From Azospirillum ramasamyi (GTDB lineage Bacteria; Pseudomonadota; Alphaproteobacteria; Azospirillales; Azospirillaceae): a stretch of 64,000 nt of DNA. The notes beneath the pieces are model-generated. The model worked only from the letters and a program-made list of their open reading frames with translations. It did not search any database and was not told the DNA's origin. The position numbers were made by a program, and so were the translations under genes. The stretch lies in contig NZ_CP029832.1 of NCBI RefSeq assembly GCF_003233655.1, positions 542,001-606,000 on the forward strand, written 5' to 3'. Positions 32,724 through 41,062 of this stretch are shown here, piece after piece (within the stretch, counting starts at the first letter, position 1; each line of letters opens with the position of its first letter).

Positions 32724-33539
32724 CTACAGCGGTGTGCGGAAAAGCCGGCCGCGGCCGTCCAGCGGATCCGTGACCCCGGCAAGGCGCAGGCTGTGCCAGG
32801 CAAGCGCATGGTTGCTCGAGGTGACCGGCTTGCCGGTACGCGCCTCCAGCGTCTCCACCGCCTCGGCAACGCGCAGGCTGGTGCAGGAGACGAAGACGGC
32901 GTCCACCTCCGGGTGAGCGGCGGCCTGCTCGACCGCCGCGGCGATGGAGGCCGGAGCGATGCGCGCCGCGACCGTGTCGTCGGGCTCGTCGAAGATCGCC
33001 AGCACCGGCACCCGATAGCCGGCCTTCACGAAATAATCCCGCATCGCTTCGCCGACGCGCCGCTGATAGGGCGCCACGAGCCCGATGCGCCGCGCGCCGA
33101 GGGCGGCGAGGGCGGCATCCACCGCCTCGACCGGGGTCGTGGTGGCGATGCCCGGCCGCGCCTCGCGAATTCGCTCACGCACACGCTCCGGGCCGATCAC
33201 CATGCTGCCCGAGGTGCAGCCGAAGGCCACCACGTCCAGCGCCAACTCGGGCAGGATCAGGCGGGTCGTCGGTGCAATGTCCTGCTCCATGCGGGCCAGC
33301 GTTTCCGGCACGATCTCCTTGTCGTTCCACAGACGTGCATTGTAGACGGCGACCCCCGGCTGGCCGAGCAGGAAGCGCCACTCATGCTCGATGGTCTGGT
33401 CGGTGGCGAGCACCAGCAGCCCGATGGCGGCGCGGGCGGCGAGGCCGCCGTCGGTCGCGAAGGGCAGGACCAGTGTGGCGGGTGGGGCGGCGTCCGTCGA
33501 AACGGCGCCCCCGTCGTCGACGGTGATGTTGGTATCCAT
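32724..33539 (-). CDS. Aspartate/glutamate racemase superfamily enzyme (maleate isomerase/EutA-like)
   Basis: The 271-residue protein belongs to the Asp/Glu racemase superfamily, closest in style to maleate isomerase/arylmalonate decarboxylase/EutA proteins. Both active-site cysteines are present: FGCTSGSMVIG and FVSCTSLRVAE. LVLPFATDGGLAAR precedes the racemase core and ARRIGLVAPYQRRVGEAM matches maleate-isomerase-like sequences. The start MDTNITVDDGG gives a normal length. It is the third gene of the minus-strand unit behind ridA and dadA. In that company a racemase making the D-form for DadA is attractive, but an isomerase or decarboxylase role is equally possible from sequence alone. Confidence 0.72.
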   Translation of the reverse strand: MDTNITVDDGGAVSTDAAPPATLVLPFATDGGLAARAAIGLLVLATDQTIEHEWRFLLGQPGVAVYNARLWNDKEIVPETLARMEQDIAPTTRLILPELALDVVAFGCTSGSMVIGPERVRERIREARPGIATTTPVEAVDAALAALGARRIGLVAPYQRRVGEAMRDYFVKAGYRVPVLAIFDEPDDTVAARIAPASIAAAVEQAAAHPEVDAVFVSCTSLRVAEAVETLEARTGKPVTSSNHALAWHSLRLAGVTDPLDGRGRLFRTPL

Positions 33540-33601
33540 CTCGGGAGGTCTCCCATTGGCGCGGGGGTGCGGCCATGGACGCGGCGGCACCCGCGCGGCT
33601 G

Positions 33602-34849
33602 TCAGTGGACGGCCTGCATGCCGTCGAGCGGAATGGCCGGAGTCCGGCCGGCGATCAGGTCGGCGGTGATGCGGGCCGATCCGCAGGACATGGTCCAGCC
33701 CATGTGGCCGTGCCCGGTGTTGAGAAACAGGTTGCGCTGGCGCCCGCGCCCGAAGATCGGCGTCCCTTCGGGCGTCATCGGCCGCAGCCCCGCCCAATAG
33801 CTGGGCCGGCTGTAATCGGCCGCGTCGGGGAAAAGGTCGCGCGCCGCCCCCAGCATGGTCTGGAAATCGGCCGGGCTGTGGCGCTTGTCGTAGCCGGCGA
33901 AATCCGCGGTCGCGGTGATGCGCAGACGGTCGCCCATCGGCGCGTAGGCGACGAGGTTCTCCTCGTCCACCCCGCCGATGCGCGGCGCGTTGTTGCGCCC
34001 GGCCACCGGCACGGTGACGGAATAGCCCTTGATCGGGTAGATCGGCAGCGACAGGCCGAGCGGCTTCGCCAGCGCCGCGCTCTGGCAGCCGAGCGCCAGC
34101 ACATAGGCGTCGGCGGTCAGCCTGCCCTTGTCGGTGAGCAGCCCGGTCACCTCGCCGGCGGCGGTCTCGACGCCGCGGATCGTCGTGCCGTAGAGGAAAC
34201 GCACGCCGCGCTCCGCGCACCAGTCCGCGAGGTTGCGGGTGAACAGCCGGGCGTCGCCGCTCTCGTCGGACGGCGCATAGATGCCGCCGACGATGCGGTC
34301 CTTGGTCGGCTGCAGGGCAGGGTCGATGGCGGCGGCGCGGTCGCGGTCCACCACCTCCAGCGGCAGGCCGTTGTCGGTCAGGATCTTCATCTTGGCGACC
34401 CCGGCCTCGAAGGCCGCGGGGTTGCGGTAGAGATAGAGCAGTCCGCCCTTGGCCCCGTCGAAGGCGACCCCGGTGTCCTCGACCACCTCATGCAGCATGT
34501 CCTGCGAATAGAGGCAGAGCCGAACCTTGCGGGCGGTGTTGACCGCCACCCGCTCCGCCCGGCAGTTGTCGAGGAACTTCAGCGACCAGGACCACAGCGC
34601 CGGATCCAGCCGCAGCCGGAAGCGCAGCGCCTGATCGTTGCGCCACAGCGATTTCAACAGGATTTTCGGGGCCTTTGGCGACGCCCATGTATAGGCGTGG
34701 CCGGGCGCCACCAGCCCCGCATTGGCGAAGCTGGTCTCGTCTGCGGCCCCGTCATGCCGTTCGACGACGGTGACCTCGTGCCCGTCCTTGAGGAGGCAGT
34801 AGGCCGTCGTCACCCCGACGACCCCGCTGCCCATCACGATGACCTTCAT
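33602..34849 (-). CDS. dadA: D-amino acid dehydrogenase, DadA-like
   Basis: DadA-type enzymes are FAD-dependent and oxidise D-amino acids to 2-oxoacids and ammonia, passing electrons to the respiratory chain. The 415-residue protein starts with MKVIVMGSGVVGVTTAYCLLKDGHEVTVVER, the N-terminal FAD-binding motif, and has the C-terminal GLRPMTPEGTPIFGRG and LNTGHGHMGWTMSCGSARI blocks that define the family. It has no signal peptide and would be associated with the inner face of the membrane. It lies 71 bases downstream of ridA and 62 bases upstream of the racemase-like gene, in one unit. Confidence 0.88.
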   Translation of the reverse strand: MKVIVMGSGVVGVTTAYCLLKDGHEVTVVERHDGAADETSFANAGLVAPGHAYTWASPKAPKILLKSLWRNDQALRFRLRLDPALWSWSLKFLDNCRAERVAVNTARKVRLCLYSQDMLHEVVEDTGVAFDGAKGGLLYLYRNPAAFEAGVAKMKILTDNGLPLEVVDRDRAAAIDPALQPTKDRIVGGIYAPSDESGDARLFTRNLADWCAERGVRFLYGTTIRGVETAAGEVTGLLTDKGRLTADAYVLALGCQSAALAKPLGLSLPIYPIKGYSVTVPVAGRNNAPRIGGVDEENLVAYAPMGDRLRITATADFAGYDKRHSPADFQTMLGAARDLFPDAADYSRPSYWAGLRPMTPEGTPIFGRGRQRNLFLNTGHGHMGWTMSCGSARITADLIAGRTPAIPLDGMQAVH

Positions 34850-34920
34850 GAAAGCCTCTCTGGCATGAACGCCTCCCTGGGATGCGCGCGCGCCCGGCCA
34901 GGGCGGTCACAGCGATCGGA

Positions 34921-35271
34921 TCACAGCGACGCGGTCACCTGGATTTCGACGGTGAATTGCGGGGCGGCGAGCTTGGATTCGACGCAGGCGCGCACCGGCG
35001 TGTTGCCGGGCGCCACCCAGGCGTCCCACACCCCGTTCATCTCGGCGAAGCCGGCGATGTCGGCGAGCCAGATGGTGGCGGTCAGCAGCTTGGTCTTGTC
35101 GGTGCCGGCGGCGGCGAGCAGCTCGTCGATCCGGCCGAGGATGTCGGTGGTCTGCTCGGCGACGCCGGCGCCCGGCGCACGCAGCGCCACCACGCCCGCC
35201 GTGTAGACCAGACCGCCACAGACGACGGCCTGGCTCATGCGCGGGCCGACCTCGATACGTTGGATGCTCAT
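34921..35271 (-). CDS. RidA-family imine/enamine deaminase
   Basis: The 116-residue protein fits the YjgF/YER057c/UK114 (RidA) family, trimeric enzymes that hydrolyse reactive imines and enamines. The start MSIQRIEVGPRMSQAVVCGG gives the normal length. Family landmarks are GLVYTAGVVA, EQTTDILGRIDELLAAAGTDKTKLLTATIWLADI, and the C-terminal ACVESKLAAPQFTVEIQVTA, where the usual RxxVExxxLA is altered. It is the first gene of the unit, just before dadA, whose reaction produces an imine, which is a direct functional fit. A perfect palindrome (35336-35345) lies 65 bases upstream. Confidence 0.85.
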   Translation of the reverse strand: MSIQRIEVGPRMSQAVVCGGLVYTAGVVALRAPGAGVAEQTTDILGRIDELLAAAGTDKTKLLTATIWLADIAGFAEMNGVWDAWVAPGNTPVRACVESKLAAPQFTVEIQVTASL

Positions 35272-35335
35272 GGATTGTCTCCCGAAATGCCGGCGGGCCG
35301 GGGTCGGCAACGCTCGTGAGCAGAACGATACGCAT

Positions 35336-35345
35336 CTGTATACAG
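35336..35345. promoter_or_regulatory. GTATAC palindrome, ridA-dadA promoter side
   Basis: CTGTATACAG is a perfect 10-bp palindrome located 65 bases upstream of ridA. It shares the GTATAC core with sites before the ABC operon, gntR and, with one change, the oxidoreductase gene. FadR-subfamily GntR regulators bind short palindromes of this type, so the adjacent GntR protein is the likely binder (inference). Confidence 0.6.
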
Positions 35346-35473
35346 AACAGTCCACAGCTTTTTTCATCGTGCTGCACTGCCCAATGATCGGGCCCGAATT
35401 GTGTGCAACTGCACAAATGTTGGCTTGCCGAACAAATCCATTGACGAGGCTTTAGGACGGGAGATACGCTCAA

Positions 35474-35483
35474 GTGTATACAC
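35474..35483. promoter_or_regulatory. GTATAC palindrome, ABC operon promoter side
   Basis: GTGTATACAC is a perfect 10-bp palindrome 42 bases upstream of the binding-protein start at 35525. Together with the site at 35336 it places one operator near each of the two divergent promoters. Confidence 0.6.
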
Positions 35484-35524
35484 ACAGTAATCCAGTCTAA
35501 CATTCACCGGCAGGGAGATGTGCG

Positions 35525-36682
35525 ATGGCGAGGATGAATGGCGTATCGCGGGGTTTGGGCTGCGGCTTGACCCGGCGTTCCGCGAATGGTGCGCTGCTGG
35601 GTGCGGTGGCGCTGGCGCTCCTGGGCGGCGGTGCCGCGCGGGCGCAGGACACGGTGACTCTGGGCGCCGTCCTGCCGCTGAGCGGTGCCAGCGCCACCAT
35701 CGGCGAGGACCAGCGCCGCGGCATCGAGCTGGCGGTGGAGAAGGTCAACGCCGACGGCGGCGTGCTGGGCCGCAAACTGGCGGTCGTGGTCGAGGATTCC
35801 GGCGGCCGGGCGCAGAGCGCCATCGACGCGGCGCGCAAGCTGGTATCGGTGTCCAAGACCCCGGTGGTGATCGGCGAATACTCGTCGGGCAACACCATCC
35901 CGGTCGGCCAGTATCTCCAGCGCGAGGGGATCGTCCACATCAACCCCGGATCCTCCTCGCCGGTGATCAAGACCATCGGCGACCGGTCCTTCAGCACCAT
36001 CGGGCTGGACGACGTCGCCGGCAAGTTCACCGCCGAGGCGGTCTACGGCATGGGCCACCGCAAGGCGGTCTTCCTCGCCCCCAACAACGCCTATGGCCAG
36101 GGCGTCTACAGCGAAACGAAGGCGGCGTTCGAGGCGCTGGGCGGCCAGGTGGTCGCCAACCTGCTCTACACCGAGGGGCAGTCGAACTACCGGCGCGAGT
36201 TGCAGCGTATCGCCGCGGCCAAGCCCGACGTCATCATCTATTCCGGCTACGGCCAGGAGTCGGCGACGATCAACCGCGAGGCCTTCGAGCTTGGCCTGTC
36301 GAAGACGCCGTGGTTCGGCATCTACCTGTCGATGTGTACCGCCGACTCCCGGCCGGAAACGGTCGAGGGCCAGATGGGCATGGAGGTCAACTATGTCGGT
36401 CCCGACGGCGCGTGGTATCGCGACGCCTACCAGAAGAAATTCGGCAAGGAGTTCGCCACCACCTTCAGCGGCTACACCTACGACGCCGTGATGATGGCCG
36501 CCGCCGCGATCAACAAGGCCGGCAGCACCGATCCGGCGAAGATCCGCGACGCGATGGCCGCGCTCGGCGACTATGCCGGGGCGACCGGGCCGATCGCCTT
36601 CGACGCCGACGGGCAGCGCAAGACCCAGCCCTACATCGTCGTCTCCTACAAGAGCGGCGAGCTGAAGACGGCGGCTAGGTAG
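35525..36682 (+). CDS. Liv-type ABC transporter substrate-binding protein
   Basis: This is a type I periplasmic binding protein of 385 residues. The ATG at 35525 has AGGGAG seven bases upstream; the N-terminus has a twin-arginine-like stretch (LTRRSANGALLGAVALALLG) and ends in GGGAARAQD, a signal peptide. The mature region begins TVTLGAVLPLSGASATIGEDQRRGIELAVEKVNADGGVLGRK. It is the first gene of a five-gene transporter operon and is followed by a strong palindrome before the permease gene. It is only distantly similar to the other LivK-type protein at 24546, so its ligand differs; the context suggests an amino acid. Confidence 0.88.
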   Translation: MARMNGVSRGLGCGLTRRSANGALLGAVALALLGGGAARAQDTVTLGAVLPLSGASATIGEDQRRGIELAVEKVNADGGVLGRKLAVVVEDSGGRAQSAIDAARKLVSVSKTPVVIGEYSSGNTIPVGQYLQREGIVHINPGSSSPVIKTIGDRSFSTIGLDDVAGKFTAEAVYGMGHRKAVFLAPNNAYGQGVYSETKAAFEALGGQVVANLLYTEGQSNYRRELQRIAAAKPDVIIYSGYGQESATINREAFELGLSKTPWFGIYLSMCTADSRPETVEGQMGMEVNYVGPDGAWYRDAYQKKFGKEFATTFSGYTYDAVMMAAAAINKAGSTDPAKIRDAMAALGDYAGATGPIAFDADGQRKTQPYIVVSYKSGELKTAAR

Positions 36683-36716
36683 GCGCCGCCGCTCCAGCCC
36701 GGACCTTCCGCAAACA

Positions 36717-36742
36717 GGGGTTCCCGGCCGGCCGGGAACCCC
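36717..36742. repeat. 26-bp perfect palindrome between binding-protein and permease genes
   Basis: GGGGTTCCCGGCC and its exact complement form a 13-bp self-complementary sequence with no loop. It begins 34 bases after the binding-protein stop and ends 25 bases before the permease start. As RNA it would fold into a strong stem, a common device to protect the upstream message and make more binding protein than permease. It lacks a T-run, so it is not a full terminator. Confidence 0.65.
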
Positions 36743-36767
36743 GATCCGGCCGACCGGAGACACGCCC

Positions 36768-37667
36768 GTGATCCAGATACTGATCGACACCCTGATCCGG
36801 ACGAGCGACCTCGCCCTGATCGCGCTCGGCCTCAGCCTGTCCTACGGAGTCAGCCGCTTCCCCAATGTCGCCCATGTCGAGATGGCGCCGCTCGGCGCGG
36901 CGGTGGCGCTGGCCGTGGCCGCCCTGTTCCCCGCGGGCGGGCTGGTCGGCGCCGCCATCGCCGGGGCGCTCGCCGCCGGGCTGACGGCGATGCTGCTGCA
37001 CCGCTTTGCCTTCGACCGGCTCGCCGCCGTCGGCCCGGCCAGCGCGTTGATCGGCTCGCTCGCCATTGCCATGATGCTGCGCGCCGGTCTCCAGGCCGTC
37101 TTCGGCACCCGGCCGCAGCAGTTCGACACACGGCTGACCCCGCCGCACGACCTGTGGGGCGCAATCCTGTCGGATCTTCAGATCGCGGCGATCGCCATCA
37201 CCGCCGTCTGCCTGATCGGCTTCTTCGCCATGCTGCGGCTGACCCCGCTCGGGCGTTCGATCCGCGCCATCGCCGCCAACCCGGCGCTCGCCACCGCGTC
37301 CGGCATCGACGCCAGGCGCGTCACGCTGGTCACCGTCTTCCTCGGCGGCATGCTGGCCGGCATCGGCGGCATCCTGCTGGCGCTGGTTACCCAGCTCGAC
37401 ATCGGCATGGGGCAGATGCTGCTGCTGCCGGTCTTCGCCGCCGCCATCGTCGGCGGGCTCGGCAGCCTGCCGGGCGCCGTGATGGGCGCCTTCGCCATCG
37501 CGCTGGCCGAGACGCTGGTGATGCGCATCGATTTCGGCCTGCTGGCCGGCGAGGGGCCGCGCTATCTGCCGCTCGGCTACCTGACGGGCATCGGCTTCGC
37601 GCTCATCGTCGTCACCCTCGTGTACCGCCCGGAAGGGCTGCTGAGCCGGGGAGGCCGCCGTGCTTGA
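36768..37667 (+). CDS. Liv-type ABC transporter permease (LivH)
   Basis: The 299-residue LivH-type permease starts at a GTG with GGAG eight bases upstream (MIQILIDTLIRTSDLALIALGLSLSYGVSRF). Where typical LivH has NFAHGE, this one has NVAHVEMAPLGA. The C-terminal half has IVGGLGSLPGAVMGAFAIALAETL and ends LSRGGRRA. About eight membrane segments are visible. It overlaps the LivM-type gene by eight bases, so the two permeases are made together. Confidence 0.86.
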   Translation: MIQILIDTLIRTSDLALIALGLSLSYGVSRFPNVAHVEMAPLGAAVALAVAALFPAGGLVGAAIAGALAAGLTAMLLHRFAFDRLAAVGPASALIGSLAIAMMLRAGLQAVFGTRPQQFDTRLTPPHDLWGAILSDLQIAAIAITAVCLIGFFAMLRLTPLGRSIRAIAANPALATASGIDARRVTLVTVFLGGMLAGIGGILLALVTQLDIGMGQMLLLPVFAAAIVGGLGSLPGAVMGAFAIALAETLVMRIDFGLLAGEGPRYLPLGYLTGIGFALIVVTLVYRPEGLLSRGGRRA

Positions 37668-38559
37668 GTTCTGCCTGCATGTGCTGATCATGTCGGCGAT
37701 CTTCGGGATCGCCGCGGTCAGCCTCAACCTCCAGGCCGGCACCAGCGGCCTGCTGAATTTCGGCCAGATCGCGCTGTTCGGCATCGGCGCCTATGCGGTC
37801 GCCATCCTGACCCGAGCCGGGTTGCCCTGGCCGGCCGCCCTGCTCGTCGGCATGTCCGCGGCGGCGCTCGGCGGCTTCGCCATCGGCCGGCTCGGCCGCG
37901 ACCTCGCCGCCGAATACTGGGCGCTGGCGACGCTGGCGGTGGCCGAGCTGGTGCGGCTGGTCGCCCTCAACGAGGACTGGCTGACCGGCGGGCCGCAGGG
38001 CATCGGCGGCATCGCCGGCCTGTTCCCCGGGCTCGACGGCACGACGCGGGCCTTCGCCACCCTGGCCCTGGCGGCAGCGCTGCTGCTCGCCACGGCGCTG
38101 ACGGCGCGGCGGCTCGGCCAGACCCAGTTCGGCCGCGTGCTGCGGCTGATGCGGGAGAACCCCGACCTCGCCACCGCGCTCGGCCACGACATCGTCGCCT
38201 GCAAGGTCAAGGTGCTGGCGATCGGCGGGGCGATGGCCGGAATGGCCGGCGGGCTCTACACCCTCTATGTCGCCTTCATCGGGCCGGACCAGCTGCTGCC
38301 CTTCGAGACCTTCCTGATCTGGACGATGGTCGTGCTCGGCGGGCTCGGCAACGTCGCCGGGGCGGTGGTCGGCGCCCTGCTGGTCACCTCGCTCTATGCC
38401 GGCATCCCGTTCCTGAAGGATCTCGTCGCCCTTCCGTCCGACCTGACCGGCAGCCTGCGCGTCTTCGCCATCGGCTCGATCGTGCTGGCCGCCCTGATGC
38501 TGAAACCCCAGGGGCTGGTCCCCGAACGGCTGCGGAGGCTCCATGCTCAGCGCACATGA
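37660..38559 (+). CDS. Liv-type ABC transporter permease (LivM)
   Basis: This 299-residue permease starts at a GTG inside the end of the LivH-type gene. It has the LivM motif VSLNLQAGTSGLLNFGQIALFGIGAYAVA near the N-terminus and VVLGGLGNVAGAVVGALLVTSLYAGIPFL towards the end, with about nine hydrophobic segments. The last 17 bases overlap the LivG-type gene, continuing the tight translational coupling of the operon. Confidence 0.87.
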   Translation: MLEFCLHVLIMSAIFGIAAVSLNLQAGTSGLLNFGQIALFGIGAYAVAILTRAGLPWPAALLVGMSAAALGGFAIGRLGRDLAAEYWALATLAVAELVRLVALNEDWLTGGPQGIGGIAGLFPGLDGTTRAFATLALAAALLLATALTARRLGQTQFGRVLRLMRENPDLATALGHDIVACKVKVLAIGGAMAGMAGGLYTLYVAFIGPDQLLPFETFLIWTMVVLGGLGNVAGAVVGALLVTSLYAGIPFLKDLVALPSDLTGSLRVFAIGSIVLAALMLKPQGLVPERLRRLHAQRT

Positions 38560-39364
38560 CGTCACCCGCAGCTTCGGCGGGCTGACCGCGGTCAACCATG
38601 TCAGCCTGGAGATCGGCGCGCGCGAGATCGTCGGTCTGGTCGGCCCCAACGGCTCGGGCAAGACGACGCTGCTCAATCTGCTGAGCGGATTCCTCGCCCC
38701 CACCAGCGGCGAGATCCGCTTCGACGGCACCGCCGTCAGCGCGCGCCGCGCCTGGCAGCCGAGCCGGCTCGGCCTGCGCCGCACCTTCCAGCTTCCCAGG
38801 CTGCCGGCCCGGATGTCGGTGCTGGAGGTGATGCTGGCCGGTGGGCGCCTGCCGTCCGGCGCCTCGCCCTGGCGGTCGCTGCTGATGCCGGGGGCGGTGC
38901 GGCGCGAGGAGGCGGCCTTCCTCGACAAGGCGATGGGGCTTCTGGCCGAGGTCGATCTCGCCGGCCTCGCCAACCATCCGGCCGGCGGCCTGTCCGGCGG
39001 GCAGCAGAAGCTGCTCGGACTGGCGGCGGCGCTGATGGACGACCCGGCGGTGCTGCTGCTCGACGAGCCGACGGCGGGCGTCAACCCGTCGCTGCGCCGG
39101 CGCATGGCCGACCATCTGCGGCGTATCCGCGAGGGCGGCACCGCGCTGGTCATCGTCGAGCACGACATGGGCTTCATCGGCGACCTGTGCGACCGCTGCC
39201 TCGCGCTGGACAAGGGGGCGGTGATCGCCAACTGCCGGCCCGACGAGCTGAGCGGCAACCAGCAGGTGGTCGAGGCCTATCTCGGCCGCCGCCGCCCCGG
39301 CGTCCCCCTGCGGGTCGTCGCCGGGGGAGCGGCCGGCGTCAAATCAAGCGGAGCCAGAGCATGA
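38543..39364 (+). CDS. Liv-type ABC transporter ATP-binding protein (LivG)
   Basis: The 273-residue ATPase has GPNGSGKTT (Walker A), FQLPRLPARMSVLEVML (Q-loop region), LSGGQQKLLGLAAALMDDP (signature), VLLLDEPTAGVNPSL (Walker B) and LVIVEHDMGF (switch). The C-terminal extension PGVPLRVVAGGAAGVKSSGARA is longer than usual for LivG. It overlaps the LivM-type gene in front and the LivF-type gene behind (ATGA). Confidence 0.88.
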   Translation: MLSAHDVTRSFGGLTAVNHVSLEIGAREIVGLVGPNGSGKTTLLNLLSGFLAPTSGEIRFDGTAVSARRAWQPSRLGLRRTFQLPRLPARMSVLEVMLAGGRLPSGASPWRSLLMPGAVRREEAAFLDKAMGLLAEVDLAGLANHPAGGLSGGQQKLLGLAAALMDDPAVLLLDEPTAGVNPSLRRRMADHLRRIREGGTALVIVEHDMGFIGDLCDRCLALDKGAVIANCRPDELSGNQQVVEAYLGRRRPGVPLRVVAGGAAGVKSSGARA

Positions 39365-40086
39365 CGCTTTCGGTGCATGAGGTGCGCGCCGGCTATGTGC
39401 CGGATGCCGACATCCTGAACGGCCTGTCCGTCACGGTGGAGCCGGGGGAGATCGTCACCATCCTCGGCCCCAACGGGTCGGGTAAGTCGACGCTGCTGAA
39501 GACGGTGGTCGGCCAGCTCCGCCCGCGTGCCGGCCGCGTCGTCGCCGACGGCCGTGATCTCGCCGGAATCCCGGTCCACAGGCGCATCCGCGACTGCGGC
39601 GTCGCCTATGTGCCGCAACTCGACAACATCTTCGGCCCGCTCACCATCCGGGAGAATCTGGAGCTGGGCGGCCAGTTCGTCGAGCCCGCCGCCCGCAAGG
39701 CCCGGCTGGAGCAACTGCTGGAGCATTATCCCAACCTCGGCCGCAAGGCCGGGGCGCGGGCCGACAGCCTGTCGGGCGGCGAGCGGCAGATGCTGGCGCT
39801 CGCCCGCGCGCTGATGCCGGGGCCGCGCCACCTGCTGCTCGACGAGCCGTCGGCCGGCCTGTCTCCGCTGATGATGGACGAGCTTTTCGCCCATATCCGC
39901 CGCATCCGCGACCGTGAAGGCGTCTCGGTCCTGATGGTCGAGCAGAACGCGGCGGAATCGCTGGAGGTCTCCGACCGCGCCTATGTGCTTGTGATGGGGC
40001 GGGTGCATCGGGAGGGCACGGCCCAGGAGATCCTGGAGGACGAGACGGTCGGGCACCTCTATCTGGGGGCCGGCCCGGTGCATTGA
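39361..40086 (+). CDS. Liv-type ABC transporter ATP-binding protein (LivF)
   Basis: This 241-residue ATPase is the LivF-type subunit with GPNGSGKST, LSGGERQMLALARAL, HLLLDEPSAGLSPLM and LMVEQN motifs. It closes the transporter operon; about 175 bases then separate it from gntR, enough for a separate promoter carrying a GTATAC site. All ATPase residues are intact. Confidence 0.88.
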   Translation: MTLSVHEVRAGYVPDADILNGLSVTVEPGEIVTILGPNGSGKSTLLKTVVGQLRPRAGRVVADGRDLAGIPVHRRIRDCGVAYVPQLDNIFGPLTIRENLELGGQFVEPAARKARLEQLLEHYPNLGRKAGARADSLSGGERQMLALARALMPGPRHLLLDEPSAGLSPLMMDELFAHIRRIRDREGVSVLMVEQNAAESLEVSDRAYVLVMGRVHREGTAQEILEDETVGHLYLGAGPVH

Positions 40087-40114
40087 TTGCCGCCTGCAAA
40101 CGCTTTGGTCGCAG

Positions 40115-40126
40115 CTGTGTATACTG
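40115..40126. promoter_or_regulatory. GTATAC site upstream of gntR
   Basis: CTGTGTATACTG contains GTATAC at 40119-40124 and matches GTGTATACAC in eight of ten positions from 40117. It lies about 135 bases before gntR and would allow autoregulation. Confidence 0.5.
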
Positions 40127-40260
40127 GCCTGCATATTCCGCCGGTGCTATGGTCCCGCGCGATGCACCGCCAGGGTGTGTCGCCGGGACTTCGCCGTCGG
40201 AAACCGGTATCGTTTTCCGGTTGTTGTTCCACCGGCGTTCAGGAAACACATAGGACGATC

Positions 40261-40983
40261 ATGGCGGGAACCCCGCGCAAGAAGACCAGCAAGCCGGCAC
40301 CCGCGCCGCGGGCCGCCGACAGCGTGAACCGCGTCTACGCGGCGATCCAGCGCATGGCGGTGAATTTCGAATTCCGGCCGGAACAGCGGATCAACGAGGT
40401 GGAGCTTGCCGCCACTCTGGGCGTCAGCCGGACGCCCGTGCGCGAAGCACTGAACCGCCTGGTGATCGAAGGACTGATCACGCTGGTGCCGAACAAAGGT
40501 TTCTACTGCCGCCCCTTCGACGCCGAGCAGATCATCAGCCTGTTCGAGGTGCGCGCGGCGTTGGAGAGGCTCAGTGTGGAACTCGCGGCCGAACGCGCCA
40601 GCGATGTCCGCATCGCCGAACTGATGGATTTCTGGAACGGCGTGCGGGCAAACCGCGCCGCGATGGACGCCGAGGAACTGACCAGCCGCGACGAGGAATT
40701 CCACATCCGCATCGCCGCGATGGGCGGCAACCCCGAGCTCGTCCGCATGCTGGAGAGCATCAATGCGCGGATCCGCTTCGTCCGCCGCATCGAGATCGAG
40801 AATCCGCAGCGCCGCACCACCACCTTCGACGAGCATCTGGCCATCGCCGAGGCGCTGAAGGCGCGCGACCGCGGCCGGGCGGTATCCTGCATGTCGGACC
40901 ACATCGGCATCAGCGTGGCCGACGCCGTGGCCGCCATGAAGGAAGGGCTGGCGCGGATCTACATGGGCCGCATCGCTAGCTGA
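40261..40983 (+). CDS. GntR-family regulator, FadR/FCD subfamily
   Basis: The 240-residue product has an N-terminal winged helix-turn-helix (INEVELAATLGVSRTPVREALNRLVIEGLI, roughly residues 44-73) and a C-terminal helical FCD ligand domain with the metal/ligand residues in RDEEFHIRIAAMGGNPELVRML and TTTFDEHLAIAEALKARD. AGGA lies six bases before the ATG. The frame is open further upstream but that part has no family similarity. It lies between the transporter operon and the oxidoreductase gene and is the obvious regulator of the island. Confidence 0.88.
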   Translation: MAGTPRKKTSKPAPAPRAADSVNRVYAAIQRMAVNFEFRPEQRINEVELAATLGVSRTPVREALNRLVIEGLITLVPNKGFYCRPFDAEQIISLFEVRAALERLSVELAAERASDVRIAELMDFWNGVRANRAAMDAEELTSRDEEFHIRIAAMGGNPELVRMLESINARIRFVRRIEIENPQRRTTTFDEHLAIAEALKARDRGRAVSCMSDHIGISVADAVAAMKEGLARIYMGRIAS

Positions 40984-41017
40984 GCCGGTTCAAGCGGCGC
41001 TTGCCCCTTCCGGCAAA

Positions 41018-41027
41018 GTGTGTACAC
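41018..41027. promoter_or_regulatory. GTGTGTACAC site upstream of the oxidoreductase gene
   Basis: GTGTGTACAC differs from the perfect GTGTATACAC site before the ABC operon at one base. It lies 35 bases upstream of the oxidoreductase start codon, a good position for a repressor or activator. Confidence 0.55.
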
Positions 41028-41062
41028 TTCGGAATGCACAATGACACCGAGGGAGGGCGCTC

